DNA of 64,000 bases from Acidobacteriota bacterium (GCA_013289835.1 JABCZG010000002.1:278993-342992), one strand, 5' to 3'; shown: positions 42,090 to 51,941, counted from the stretch's first letter. Numbers and translations: made by a program. The notes: generated by a model not told the origin, from the sequence alone.

Positions 42090-42425
42090 ATGACCCAGGA
42101 AAAATCGGAATTCCTCAAGGGCACGCTAGACATGCTGATTCTCAAGGTGGTGGCCTTGGGCCCGATTCACGGCTACGCCATCTCTCAGCGCATCCAGCAA
42201 ATCTCCAGGGATTTTTTCCAGGTACACCAGGGCTCGCTCTACCCCGCGCTCCACCGCCTCGAAGACCGCGGCTGGCTGCAAGCCGAGTGGAAAGACACGG
42301 ACACGGGGCGCGAAGCGAAATTCTACACGCTCACGCGGAGAGGCCGGAAGCAATTGGAGGCCGAACTACTCAATTGGGAGCGGCTCTCCGATGCCGTCGC
42401 CCTGATCCTGCGCACTGCCGAGTAG
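42090..42425 (+). CDS. PadR family transcriptional regulator
   Basis: 111 residues. FLKGTLDMLILKVVALGPIHGYAISQRI is the PadR winged-helix start (shown in two parts in the chain), followed by VHQGSLYPALHRLEDRGWL and YTLTRRGRKQLEAEL. In Acidobacteriota a short PadR gene is regularly placed before an MacB-like permease, as here, 7 bp apart. It probably represses the two genes through the tandem repeat and responds to a small molecule or to envelope stress. Confidence 0.93.
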   Translation: MTQEKSEFLKGTLDMLILKVVALGPIHGYAISQRIQQISRDFFQVHQGSLYPALHRLEDRGWLQAEWKDTDTGREAKFYTLTRRGRKQLEAELLNWERLSDAVALILRTAE

Positions 42426-42432
42426 GAGGTGT

Positions 42433-45131
42433 TTGATGAACTGGCTCCTTCGCCTCTTCCACAAATCCCGCAGCGAAGCTCAACTCGATAATGAACTTCG
42501 CTTTCACCTCGACCAACAAGTCGCCGCATACATGGCCGCCGGAATCTCGCCCGAAGAAGCGCGCCGCCGCGCTCGCCTCGAATTTGGCGGCCTCGAAGGA
42601 ACCAAAGAAGAGTGTCGCGAGGCTCGGCGCACAAATTTCGTCGAAAACGCTTTGCAGGACTTGCGTTATGGCCTGCGCATGTTGCTCAAACATCTCGGGT
42701 TCACCACCGTGGCCATCCTGACGCTGGCTTTGGGTATCGGCGCGAACACCGTAGTGTTCAGCGTCGTGAACTCGATTCTGTTGAAGCCAATGCCTTATCC
42801 GGAAGCAAATCGGCTGGCGTTCGTGTGGAGCACGGAGGTTTCACAGGGAGCTTCCGTACTGCCCACCGCTCCTCCCGATTTTCGCGAGTGGCGTGCCCGG
42901 AACGGCGTCTTTGAAGGTCTGGGAGCTTGCACGTACATAAACCTGAATTTGATCGGTGCGAGCCCCGAGCCCGAGCGGCTCCAGGGCGCGCGGATTACCG
43001 CCGGATTGTTTTCCGTCTTGGGAGTGTCACCGGCGAAGGGCCGGCTGTTTCTTTCAGAGGAGGAGCAGTTCGGCCGGCACAGTGTTGCGTTGATCAGCTA
43101 CGGCTTGTGGGAGCGCCGCTTCGGTCTGGACGAACACATTCTTGGCCGCAACGTGAACCTCAGCAACGAACCCTTCACCATCGTCGGCGTCATGCCCAAG
43201 GGCATGCCTTTCTTCGATGACGTCCCCTCCGTGGATCTTTGGGTGCCGCTGGCTTTCGCTCCCGGCGATAACTTCAACACTCGTAACAATCGGTTTTTGT
43301 ACGTAGCCGGCCGTTTGCGCAAGGGTGTCTCGCTCGAACAGGCAAACGCACAAATGGCCGCCATCGCAAAACGCATTGAATCGGAGGACAAAGAGAATCT
43401 CGGTTATGGGGTAACCGTGAAGTCGATGCAATCGCAGCTCACCGAGAGCATTCGGCCCGCGCTGCTTTTGCTGGTGGGTGCCGTCGGTTTTGTACTTCTC
43501 GTCGCTTGCGTCAATGTGGCCAGCCTCCTGCTGGGACGTACCAAAGACCGTGAACGAGAGCTTGCCGTGCGCACGGCATTAGGTGCGACTCGCGGCCGCC
43601 TCATACGGCAATTGGTGGTCGAGAGTCTTGTACTGAGCCTCGCGGGGGGTGCTGTGGGAGCAGTTCTTGTGGCCTTCAGCATGAACGGGCTACTCGCACT
43701 TCTGCCAGAAAGCATTCCTCGCTTTAATCCCGTCGGATGGGATGGCAATGTTTTCGTTTTCACTGCCGGCATTTCAATGCTGACCGCCTTGCTATTCGGT
43801 GTCTTACCTGCTCTACGAGCGAGTAAGACGGACGTGCACGACGCGCTCAAGGAAGGGGGCCGGTCCGGCATCGGTCATCGTGGCTATGCGCGCTCCGTAT
43901 TGGTCGTCTCCGAAGTCGCCATCGCGCTGTGCCTGTTGATCGGCGCCGGCCTTTTGGTGAAAAGCTTCGCGCTACTGCGTCAAGTCGATCGCGGATTCTC
44001 CGAGAAGAATCTGTTGACCATGCAGATCCCACTTTCGGATGCGAACTATCCCCAGCCCGACTTCCGAAATCCCTATCCCCAGGCGGCCATCGGCTTCCTT
44101 GACCGGCTTCTCAGCCGAGTCCGTGCCCTGCCAGGAGTGCGCACAGCCGGGATCACCACGGCGTTGCCGCTAGGGATCGGCGGCGGCTGGGGCAAATACA
44201 TTTGGGTGGTCGAACATCCAAAACCACCTTCGCTCAAGGAGATGGCTTCTTCTTCCTTTGTTCTAGTCAGTCCAGCATATTTCGAATCCATCGGCGCGCG
44301 ATTGCGCCAAGGCCGGTTCTTCACCAATCAAGACACACGCAACTCGCAGAGCGTTACGATCATTAAGAAGCGTTGGCCCGCAAGTTCTTCCCCGACGAAG
44401 ATCCCCTTGGAAAATCGATCATCATGGAACCTCCGAAAGAATTCCTGCCAAAGCAAAGTCCGGAACCGCCCGATGCCCCGCGTCGCACCATCGTCGGAGT
44501 CGTGACGGACATCAAAAATGCTGGCTTGGACCAGCCTGCTCAGCCCGAAGTCTATGCTCCGTTGACGCAATGCGAATTCGAAGGGTGGTCCAATACGGTT
44601 TCGTTTGCCGTCAAAACAGATGGCGATCCTCTGCGCATGGCCCCAGCCATAAGGACAATCGTCGCCGATCTTGACCCAACACTTCCGGTTGCCAACGTTA
44701 GCAGCATGGATCAGCTGGTCGGCAACTCTCTTTCCAATGCACGCTTCAGCCTGATTCTGCTTACCTTTTTTGCGGCTTCCGCCCTCCTGTTGACCGCCCT
44801 GGGAATCTACGGTGTTATCGCGGACTCTATTCGGCAGCGGACAAGAGAGATCGGCGTGCGTGTCGCGCTTGGAGCGCGTCCTTCTGAAATCTTTCGTCTG
44901 GTAGTGGGTGGCGGAATGAAGCTGGCTGCTCTGGGATTGGCAATTGGTCTCGCCTTGTCCTTCGTGCTCACGCAAGCCCTGACTTCGCTCCTTTATGGAG
45001 TGAAGCCGAGCGATCCTGCGACCTATTTATTCGTCACTGTGATATTGGCTGGAGTCTCTCTGCTGGCCTGCTACCTTCCCGCTCGTCGCTCGACCCGAGT
45101 TGATCCCATGGTTGCACTTCGCTATGAATAG
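42433..45131 (+). pseudogene. MacB-like duplicated ABC permease (ADOP), single-base frameshift
   Basis: The intact frame would give about 899 residues. Part one (42433 to about 44365): N-terminal ADOP block NWLLRLFHKSRSEAQLDNEL, TM1 FTTVAILTLALGIGANTVVF, MacB periplasmic core and the FtsX-like three helices (about 340-480). Part two (from about 44367): LARKFFPDEDPLGKS and a second FtsX domain ending TRVDPMVALRYE. The join reads ATTAAGAAGCG where an intact gene would read ATTAACGAAGCG (NEALARKFF), so one base is missing at about 44366. No ATP-binding subunit is adjacent, as usual for these orphans. Either a recent inactivation or a sequencing error; both halves are otherwise intact. Confidence 0.88.
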
Positions 45132-45232
45132 ACGCTTCGTATTTCAAGCTTTGGTTGGCGTCCTGCCGGTTTCGTAATCGCTGTGACGCGCACAATCTTA
45201 AGCCTCTCGCCGATTGTGACGTCGTCTGCTTC

Positions 45233-45577
45233 CTAACCCGGAGGCCACCGGAATTGCCGGCCGCCGAGCAGATGCAAATGCAGATGAAAAACCGACTGCC
45301 CCGCGCCCCGGCCATTGTTTAGCACCGTGCGATAGCCTTCGAGCAGATTGCGTTCGCGGGCGAGCTGCGAAGCCACGAGCTGCAGTTTCCCGAGAATAGC
45401 TTGATCTTCCGGCGAAGCATCGGTCAGTGATTCGAAATGTTTTCGCGGACAAATCAGAATGTGCGTTGGCGCCTGCGGAGAAATATCCTCGAAGGCGAAG
45501 AGATCCGGGTCTTCATAAATGATCTTCGAGGGAATCTGCTTTGCTGCGATCTTGCAAAACAAACAATCGGCGCTCAT
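45233..45577 (-). CDS. HIT family nucleotide hydrolase (HinT-like)
   Basis: 114 residues. CLFCKIAAKQIPSKIIYEDP start with a Cys pair, then the histidine triad HLHLHLL (about 99-105, HxHxHxx). HinT enzymes hydrolyse AMP-lysine or other adenosine phosphoramidates. AGGAGG ribosome site; ATGA overlap with the RlpA gene, so it is the last gene of that operon. Confidence 0.93.
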   Translation of the reverse strand: MSADCLFCKIAAKQIPSKIIYEDPDLFAFEDISPQAPTHILICPRKHFESLTDASPEDQAILGKLQLVASQLARERNLLEGYRTVLNNGRGAGQSVFHLHLHLLGGRQFRWPPG

Positions 45578-46410
45578 CGGATTCCTCCTGTGGGCACGCC
45601 TTCGTCCAGCCGGGTCACGAACGGCGTAAATCCTTCGCGGTCGCGGAGCTGATCGCTAAGAGTGCGCGTGGCGTCTTCGCCGGAAATCTTACCTACACGC
45701 ACGCGATAGAACATTCCATCCGGGGAATCATATGGCTGAATGAAGATCGGTGAATAAGACTGGATGAGGCGATCCCGGAGCCGCTCCGCATTCGCACGGT
45801 CGCGGAACGCGCCAACCTGCACGGTGAAAAACCCTGTGGTGAGATCCACGTTGCCGAGAACTTCTACGCGCACGGGCACAATTCCAGGCCCCACCGACTC
45901 AATCTCGCGCGCGGCCGCGAGCGACAAATCAATGATGCGATTCTCAACAAACGGCCCGCGGTCCGTGATGCGCACAACTGTGGATTTCCCATTGCTCAGA
46001 TTCGTCACGCGCACCATCGTCTCGAACGGCAGCGTGCGATGCGCCGCCGTAAGCTTGTACATGTCATAAATTTCGCCGTTCGACGCGCGCCGCCCGTGAA
46101 ACGGCACTCCATACCAGGACGCATTGCCCTCTTCCGTGTATCCGGAGGGAGCCGGGATCGGAGCAATTTTCCTACGCTTCGGCGCCGGCGTTGGCGGGCT
46201 CGCTGTAGTTTCCGGCACGTCGGTCGCACGCTTGGATGCTTCCGAAGTTGCCGGCGGCGTCTCCGATGGCTGCGCCGGAGGCGGCTGCCGGCGGTCCGCA
46301 ATCGGATTGCGCGAAGCGCAGCCGGAAAGCGTCAGTAGAAACACAAAAGCAGGGAAATAGAGCAGGTAAAGGACCGCCGGACGACACGCGGAAGCCCGGG
46401 CTAAAATCAC
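45574..46410 (-). CDS. RlpA-like septal ring lipoprotein with SPOR domain
   Basis: 278 residues from a GTG at 46410; a TTG at 46419 is an alternative and no ATG fits. Lipobox LTLSGC. A Pro-rich linker is followed by the double-psi beta-barrel (GNASWYGVPFHGRRASNGEI, YKLTAAHRTLPFETMVRVTN, VVRITDRGPFVENRIIDLS) and a C-terminal SPOR domain (FFTVQVGAFRDRANAERLRD). RlpA cleaves glycan strands lacking stem peptides at the septum; the catalytic Asp (ITDRGPF) and His (AHRTLPF) are present. Middle gene of a three-gene operon. Confidence 0.9.
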   Translation of the reverse strand: MILARASACRPAVLYLLYFPAFVFLLTLSGCASRNPIADRRQPPPAQPSETPPATSEASKRATDVPETTASPPTPAPKRRKIAPIPAPSGYTEEGNASWYGVPFHGRRASNGEIYDMYKLTAAHRTLPFETMVRVTNLSNGKSTVVRITDRGPFVENRIIDLSLAAAREIESVGPGIVPVRVEVLGNVDLTTGFFTVQVGAFRDRANAERLRDRLIQSYSPIFIQPYDSPDGMFYRVRVGKISGEDATRTLSDQLRDREGFTPFVTRLDEGVPTGGIR

Positions 46411-46423
46411 AAGTCTGCCCAAA

Positions 46424-46693
46424 TCATGATTGCGGCTCTTTCGGAGGCTGGGCGGAGCGCGCCGCGTTGCGCGATTCGATCCAGCTTGCCGCCTCGGTAA
46501 GCTTTTCGGAAACTTCGCGCAAAAACTGCGCGGTGCGCTTCTCCGTTTCCGGCGTAACCTCTTCCTTGACAAAACTCTTCACGCGCTTCAGTTCTTCGTC
46601 AACGCGCTTCCCAAACTCTTCGAAGTTGTTGATGCTTTTCAGTCGCGAAAATTCCTCGTCCATACGCTTGCCGAATTCCTCGAATCGGTCCAT
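46424..46693 (-). CDS. Small coiled-coil protein, 89 aa
   Basis: ATG at 46693 with AGGAG upstream. A repeat-like charged helix: FEEFGKRMDEEFSRLKSINN then FEEFGKRVDEELKRVKSFVK, an internal duplication of about 25 residues, followed by a helical tail (EVTPETEKRTAQFLREVSEK). Probably an oligomeric coiled coil; no family recognised. First gene of the operon with RlpA-like and HIT genes, so a cell-envelope link is possible. Confidence 0.65.
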   Translation of the reverse strand: MDRFEEFGKRMDEEFSRLKSINNFEEFGKRVDEELKRVKSFVKEEVTPETEKRTAQFLREVSEKLTEAASWIESRNAARSAQPPKEPQS

Positions 46694-46744
46694 GGCTATC
46701 TCCTGTTCGTTCCCGCGCGTCCCAAGTCCGCAATCTCTTTCAGG

Positions 46745-46774
46745 TATTATAGAAACGCTGTTTGCGGGTCGCAA
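46745..46774. promoter_or_regulatory. Divergent promoters between coiled-coil and rhomboid genes
   Basis: Minus strand: TTGCGA (46774-46769), 17 bp, TATAAT (46751-46746), a near-consensus promoter for the coiled-coil/RlpA/HIT operon. On the plus strand TATTAT (46745-46750) overlaps the same bases, so the two directions may compete. Confidence 0.7.
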
Positions 46775-46783
46775 GGAGGAGAA

Positions 46784-47713
46784 TTGGCCCTTCCTTATAA
46801 ATGGCAGTGGCGCGTGGATCGCTGGAGAAACGCAGCGCGCGGATTTTTCGGCGGCGATGAGCAGCAGCCGCGCCCGAAAATCTGCCCCTCGTGCGGAGCC
46901 TTGGTGGGCATCAGCGCGACGCGCTGCCACGAATGCGGAGCCAACCTGCGATTTTCGCTGGTGGCGCTGAGCAAGAAATTCTCAGCAGTCTTCGGTGAAT
47001 ACGAGTCGCCGGTAACTTCGGCGCTCTTGGTTGCAAACATCCTGATGTTCGGTGTCAGCCTGGTGCTTACGATGCAAGCAGGCGAGGCAGGCGGCCTGCA
47101 TATTCTTACGGGCGTGAGCGGCGAGGCATCCTACAGGCAGGGTGCTAGTTTTCCGTACGCCATTTTCGTCCAGCACCAATGGTGGCGCCTGGTGACGGCC
47201 ATGTTTTTGCACGGCGGATTGATCCACATCGGATTGAACATGATGTCTCTGATGCAGATCGGGCCGGCGCTGGAAGAACTCTATGGCTCGGCGCGCTATT
47301 TCTTTCTCTACATCTTCACCGGCGCGTTCGGATTTCTCGTCAGCGCGTTCACCGGTCACTTTTCTCTCGGCGCCAGCGGCGCGCTATTGGGCCTTGTTGG
47401 GGCCATGCTGGCAGTCACCAGCAAACGCGGCGGCTCCTTCATGCGCGATTTGCGCTCCCGGCTGATCACCTCGGTCGTGATTCTGTTCGCCATCGGCTTT
47501 ATGGGAGCTTTCCGGATCGACAACGCCGCGCACTTGGGCGGCTTCGCCGCTGGATTTGTGATCGGCAAAATTTATGTGGATCGTGAACCGATGAACGCGC
47601 GCGAAAGGCAGACCGCTTCGATCCTGGGCTGGCTCGCGGGAGCCGCTGTCCTCGCGAGTTTCGTGTTCATGATTTTGCACTTCTCCGATCCGCTGCCTGG
47701 TCAAGGAGGGTAA
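46784..47713 (+). CDS. Rhomboid intramembrane serine protease with N-terminal zinc ribbon
   Basis: 309 residues from a TTG at 46784, chosen because AAGGAGGA ends four bases before it; a GTG at 46814 is the alternative. Two CxxC knuckles (CPSCGALVGISATRCHEC, about 36-53) form a zinc ribbon. Six membrane helices follow: WWRLVTAMFLHGGLIHIGLN, then GASGALLG with the catalytic Ser, and NAAHLGGF with the catalytic His. Rhomboids cut membrane proteins within the bilayer. The zinc ribbon is probably cytosolic and may bind a partner or nucleic acid. Confidence 0.9.
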   Translation: MALPYKWQWRVDRWRNAARGFFGGDEQQPRPKICPSCGALVGISATRCHECGANLRFSLVALSKKFSAVFGEYESPVTSALLVANILMFGVSLVLTMQAGEAGGLHILTGVSGEASYRQGASFPYAIFVQHQWWRLVTAMFLHGGLIHIGLNMMSLMQIGPALEELYGSARYFFLYIFTGAFGFLVSAFTGHFSLGASGALLGLVGAMLAVTSKRGGSFMRDLRSRLITSVVILFAIGFMGAFRIDNAAHLGGFAAGFVIGKIYVDREPMNARERQTASILGWLAGAAVLASFVFMILHFSDPLPGQGG

Positions 47714-47837
47714 GGCGGCGGCAACCCCTCGACGCCTCAGCGGGTAAAGTTTGAAGTACGCAAGCGGTCTCGGACTTTTTGCACCGCTCCCGGCTGAAAT
47801 CCTGTACCCTGTAGTCGAACTTTTCCCGTCATTTCTT

Positions 47838-48146
47838 ATGGATCCACATTCCATCGTTGTCGTCAGCCTGCACACGCCCAAGGAAAAAGTCTGGGGCGAG
47901 CTGCTCGCTATCAACCCGTCTGGCATCACGCTGCGCGGCATTGATCTGAATTCGTTTGACCATTTCATCCGCCAGATTAACGAGCCCGACGGCGAGCGCG
48001 TCGGTCTCCCCACGATTTTCTTCCCCATGAACCGCGTCGAGCGCATCTCGCTCGACGAGCCCTCCGGCTCCATCCCCTCCATGAACGAGCTCTTCGCCCG
48101 CAAAATCGGCCGCTCGCTCACCGACTACCTCGCGCAATTCGCGTGA
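47838..48146 (+). CDS. Conserved-looking hypothetical protein, 102 aa
   Basis: ATG at 47838; a frame to 47751 exists but begins in sequence without a ribosome site. Beta-rich start (SIVVVSLHTPKEKVWGELLA) then IDLNSFDHFIRQINEPDGER and IFFPMNRVERISLDEPSGSI, an Sm-like or Hfq-like alternation, but I cannot assign a family. The motif FFPMNRVERIS-LDE suggests a small nucleic-acid or protein-binding barrel. Sits before the phosphatidyltransferase gene. Confidence 0.6.
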   Translation: MDPHSIVVVSLHTPKEKVWGELLAINPSGITLRGIDLNSFDHFIRQINEPDGERVGLPTIFFPMNRVERISLDEPSGSIPSMNELFARKIGRSLTDYLAQFA

Positions 48147-48180
48147 CGCGCTTCGCCGCCCTGCGTTATCCTGAATCACA

Positions 48181-48741
48181 ATGAAAGGCCGCATCTGGAC
48201 GGTACCCAATCAAATCACGTTTCTCCGCCTCGGCTTCTTGCCGGTCTTTCTCATTCTCATTTCCTACGAAGAATACCGCTGGGCTCTGCTAGTCCTGGTT
48301 GTCGCCGGACTCTCCGACGGCATTGATGGCCTGCTCGCGCGCAAGCTTAACCAACGCTCCGCGCTAGGCGCCTATCTCGATCCTATCGCAGACAAACTGC
48401 TGCTTTCCTCTTCCTTCATTATTCTGGCGTTCAAAAAACAATTGGCGTGGTGGCTGACGATTTTAGTGCTGAGCCGCGACGTCCTGATTCTCATCGTCGC
48501 CGTCGTGATTCTTCTGATCTCCGGCTACCAACCGTTTCCCCCCAGCATCTATGGCAAGCTCACCACCGGGTGTCAGATCCTTCTTGTCTTTGCTGTCGTT
48601 CTTGCCGCCGCGTATCCCACTCTCCATCTTGTGCTGCTCATCCGCATTCTGATTTACGCCGTCACGATCTTCAGCGTCGTCTCCGGATTCCACTATTCCT
48701 TCAGCACCACTCGCCGCTTGAGCAGCTCCACGCCCTCCTGA
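48181..48741 (+). CDS. CDP-alcohol phosphatidyltransferase (PgsA-like)
   Basis: 186 residues, six membrane helices. The family motif D-G-x2-A-R-x8-G-x3-D-x3-D is complete in DGLLARKLNQRS followed by ALGAYLDPIADK. WTVPNQITFLRLGFLPVFLI is the usual PgsA start, so phosphatidylglycerol phosphate synthase or cardiolipin synthase is most likely. In the inner membrane. Starts 34 bp after the preceding small gene. Confidence 0.9.
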   Translation: MKGRIWTVPNQITFLRLGFLPVFLILISYEEYRWALLVLVVAGLSDGIDGLLARKLNQRSALGAYLDPIADKLLLSSSFIILAFKKQLAWWLTILVLSRDVLILIVAVVILLISGYQPFPPSIYGKLTTGCQILLVFAVVLAAAYPTLHLVLLIRILIYAVTIFSVVSGFHYSFSTTRRLSSSTPS

Positions 48742-48868
48742 GTTGATAGTTTTTAGTTCTTGGTTTTTAGCTCGGCGGAAATGGTTTGCGATTGTGGCTG
48801 CTCGGTCTTGGATATTCGGGACGGGGCGTCACAGCAGGTGAGCCAGCACCGTTGCTGCATAAGAGTCC

Positions 48869-48897
48869 TACACAGAGTCCGCAGAGAGGGCACGGAG
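48869..48897. repeat. Interspersed ACACAGAG-type repeat, copy 2
   Basis: ACACAGAGTCCGCAGAGAG core, similar to copy 1 at 12676-12699. The 48742-48920 gap also has a short repeat of TTTTTAG near 48750-48770 but no gene. Confidence 0.45.
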
Positions 48898-48920
48898 CGG
48901 AATCGAAAAAATCCAAGCGG

Positions 48921-49592
48921 TTAGATGGCCATGGGCTTGGGACCGCCAGGCGGAACGTGAAGCACCGGCTCGGTGAGAGATTGCACTTGCTCGAGCGTGG
49001 CGTCCGGCGCAAGCTCGCGCAGCACAAGCCCCTCCGGCGTAATATCGATGAGAGCAAGCTCGGTAACAATGTGGTCCACGACTTCCACGCCAGTGAGTGG
49101 CAAGGAGCACTTTTTCAAAATCTTCGGCTTGTTGTCTCGCGTGGCGTGCTCCATGGCGATGAACACGCGCTTGGCGCCAGCAACGAGGTCCATCGCCCCG
49201 CCCATCCCCTTCAACATCTTGCCCGGGATGGCCCAGTTGGCGAGCGTCCCTTTTTCGTCCACCTGCAGCGCGCCAAGAACCGTGAGGTCCACGTGCCACC
49301 CGCGAATCATCCCGAACGAATCCGCAGAAGAAAAATAAGCGCTGCCTGGAAGCTCAGTAACGGTTTCCTTGCCGGCATTGATAAGGTCCGGATCCACCTC
49401 CGATTCCAGCGGATAAGGCCCAACGCCCAGCATCCCATTTTCCGATTGCAAAATAACATCCATGCCTTTAGGGACGAAGTTGGCGACCAGCGTAGGCATC
49501 CCGATACCTAAATTAACGTAGTACCCATCGCGTAGTTCGAGCGCAATCCGCCGCGCAATTCGTTCCCGTTTTTGTTCTTCCGTCAGCGGCAT
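48921..49592 (-). CDS. scoB: 3-oxoacid CoA-transferase subunit B
   Basis: 223 residues, beta-subunit family. [35 protein letters not shown], and the catalytic Glu in [12 protein letters not shown] (about residue 51). With subunit A it moves CoA between succinyl-CoA or acetyl-CoA and a 3-oxo acid. Downstream of subunit A with about 70 bp between them, same operon. Confidence 0.93.
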   Translation of the reverse strand: MPLTEEQKRERIARRIALELRDGYYVNLGIGMPTLVANFVPKGMDVILQSENGMLGVGPYPLESEVDPDLINAGKETVTELPGSAYFSSADSFGMIRGWHVDLTVLGALQVDEKGTLANWAIPGKMLKGMGGAMDLVAGAKRVFIAMEHATRDNKPKILKKCSLPLTGVEVVDHIVTELALIDITPEGLVLRELAPDATLEQVQSLTEPVLHVPPGGPKPMAI

Positions 49593-49665
49593 ACAGAACT
49601 TTCTGTCGTAAGTCTTGGTTTCCTACTAAACCCAAAAACAAAATCACCGGTCTAAAGACTGGCCA

Positions 49666-50361
49666 CTACGGCCTTCTCACCGTTCGTCGCTCAATGCGCT
49701 TTTCGTATTTCGGCCCCTGGAAGATAGCATCCACAAAAATCCCGGGCGTGTGTACCTGATTCGCATCCAACTGGCCCAACTCGACGAGTTCCTCAACTTC
49801 TGCGATCACATAATCAGCCGCCGTGGCCATCATGGGATTAAAGTTCCGCGCCGTCTTTCTGTAAATGAGATTCCCCCAGCGATCGCCCTTCCACGCCTTG
49901 ATAAAAGCAAAATTCCCCCGCAGCCCGCGCTCCATCACATACATCCGCCCCTCGAACTCCCGCGTTTCTTTTCCTTCCGCGACCATCGTGCCATACCCAG
50001 TAGGCGTGTAGAACGCGGGAATCCCCGCCCCGCCCGCTCGTAGCCGCTCCGAAAGCGTCCCCTGCGGATTCAATTCCACCTGCAATTCCCCGCTCAAAAC
50101 TAATTGCTCAAAAAGTTTGTTCTCTCCGACGTACGTCGAAATCATCTTCTTGACCTGCCGCTGCTGCAGCAGCACTCCAATCCCGAAATCATCCACGCCC
50201 GCATTATTACTGACAATCGTGAGGTCCTTCGTCCCCTTGCGCCGGACTGCAGCAATCAGATGCTCCGGAATCCCGCAAAGCCCGAATCCCCCCATCAGAA
50301 TTGTCGCGCCGTCGGTCAGCTTTTCAATCGCAGCGTCCGCCGAAGCAATCCGCTTGTCCAT
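49666..50361 (-). CDS. scoA: 3-oxoacid CoA-transferase subunit A
   Basis: 231 residues from the ATG at 50361; a longer frame upstream is noise. GATILMGGFGLCGIPEHLIA near the N terminus is the CoA-binding signature, followed by LTIVSNNAGVDDFGIGVLL and GYGTMVAEGKETREF. The size fits subunit A (about 230). Together with scoB the enzyme is used for acetoacetate, acetate or succinate metabolism. Confidence 0.93.
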   Translation of the reverse strand: MDKRIASADAAIEKLTDGATILMGGFGLCGIPEHLIAAVRRKGTKDLTIVSNNAGVDDFGIGVLLQQRQVKKMISTYVGENKLFEQLVLSGELQVELNPQGTLSERLRAGGAGIPAFYTPTGYGTMVAEGKETREFEGRMYVMERGLRGNFAFIKAWKGDRWGNLIYRKTARNFNPMMATAADYVIAEVEELVELGQLDANQVHTPGIFVDAIFQGPKYEKRIERRTVRRP

Positions 50362-50446
50362 GAATCCTCGCAACTGACAGGCAGTGTACCCCAACTCGGT
50401 CCCACAGTTGAGGGGCGAGCAGCAATCACGAACGCCGTGAGAGGTG

Positions 50447-51853
50447 TTATCTGAGTTTCGATTTGCCGTGGCGGTGCTTGGCCGCTTCCAAAAGTTGGTC
50501 CAGCGCAGCGCGGTCAAAATATTTCCCGTTGAGCCAGACGGCTTGAATTTGCGTCGTGTTGTGGATGTCAGCAAGAGGATCCGCCGCAAGCAAAACAAGG
50601 TCCGCGCGTCTTCCAGCCGCAACAGCGCCAAGTTCTTCGGTGCGCCCAAGAAACTCCGCCGGCCGAATCGTCGCCGCCTGCAGCGCCGCGAGGGGCGTGA
50701 GTCCAGACTCGACCAGCAGCCCCAGCTCATCGTGCAAACTAAACCCCGGAAAACAAAATGGATTCATCGCATCGGTGCCCGCAAGAAGCGGCACGCCAGC
50801 GCGAAACATTAGCCCAACCATTTGCTTGTCCGCATTGAAAAGACCCCGATGCAGTTCGAACTCCGCCGGCCCCCACCGCCGAAACCGAAAGTCATTCTGC
50901 GGCTGCCAGCGGTAGCGCACGTCCCCATTCATATAAACAAGGCGCGGATCCGACGCGAAGTGCAAGTCATTTTGCCAGCCCATCCCGCGGTGCACCGTAA
51001 GCGTCGGAACCTGCCACGTCCCATTGCGGCGAAATTGCGCGAAGAGCGCCTGGCATTGCGAGCCATCCATGCTGTGCAGCGCCTCCACCACCAGGTTCAT
51101 CTTCTCCAGGTAATGACCAGGATGCAGCTCCTTGATAAGGCTCTGCTCCTTTTTGGAGCAAGCGATAGCGATTCCGTCGAGATGCTCAATCGACCGCTGC
51201 CCCGCATCCGAAGCCTCTGAAGCCCGCACCTGATACGGAAGGTGCCCGACAAACGTCATGTTCTGCTTGCGCGCCTCGTCCGCCAGCGCAAAATAGGCAT
51301 CCCGCGGAACGCCGTTGTAAATCTTGACGAAGTCCGCGCCGCTCGCCTTGATTTCGTCCACAATCCGCCGCGCTTCGTCCGGCTTGTGCACAATAATCGA
51401 TCCAGGCCACACCGGAGGGTCCCCATCCACGATGATGCTTCCAATGAAAACTTCGGGAGCGGCAGGAACAGCCGCAAATTTTGCGCGCAATTCCCTGGCG
51501 TCCTTCGCCCCGAACATCATTCGAACGCCCGTCACTCCATTGGCAATATACAGCGGCAAATCCTCAAGGTCCTGAATGTGAACGTGCATGTCCCAGAGTC
51601 CCGGGATCAGGAATCCGCCATGTCCATCAACGACGCGCCCCTGCGGCGCCTCAGCCGGATCGCCCGCGCCCACGGAAACAATGCGCTCGCCCCGCAGCAC
51701 CACCGTCTGATCCGGCAGTTCTTTGCCGCTGGCAACATCAACGACCGTGACGTGCGTAATGGAAATGGATTCTTGCGGCGCAGTTTGCGCCAATAAAGGA
51801 AGAGCGGCAATTAGCGCCAAAGCGATAAAAGCGATAAGTGAGCGGACACGCAT
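50447..51853 (-). CDS. Secreted amidohydrolase
   Basis: 468 residues. Signal peptide LIAFIALALIAALPLLAQ. Metal-site motifs of the amidohydrolase superfamily: GLWDMHVHIQ (HxH), FVKIYNGV with the lysine, MTFVGHLPY, SIEHLDGI and LAGTDAMNPF with the last Asp. Related to imidazolonepropionase-like and prolidase-type secreted enzymes, substrate not predictable. Lies 88 bp after tyrA on the same strand; may or may not belong to that operon. Confidence 0.87.
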   Translation of the reverse strand: MRVRSLIAFIALALIAALPLLAQTAPQESISITHVTVVDVASGKELPDQTVVLRGERIVSVGAGDPAEAPQGRVVDGHGGFLIPGLWDMHVHIQDLEDLPLYIANGVTGVRMMFGAKDARELRAKFAAVPAAPEVFIGSIIVDGDPPVWPGSIIVHKPDEARRIVDEIKASGADFVKIYNGVPRDAYFALADEARKQNMTFVGHLPYQVRASEASDAGQRSIEHLDGIAIACSKKEQSLIKELHPGHYLEKMNLVVEALHSMDGSQCQALFAQFRRNGTWQVPTLTVHRGMGWQNDLHFASDPRLVYMNGDVRYRWQPQNDFRFRRWGPAEFELHRGLFNADKQMVGLMFRAGVPLLAGTDAMNPFCFPGFSLHDELGLLVESGLTPLAALQAATIRPAEFLGRTEELGAVAAGRRADLVLLAADPLADIHNTTQIQAVWLNGKYFDRAALDQLLEAAKHRHGKSKLR

Positions 51854-51941
51854 TTGTTTCCTATGACGCGAAAGCAGCAGCTTTTGTTACGGGGAAATCT
51901 TAATACAAGCAGCAGGGCGGAATCCCGGCTCGTACAATCAA

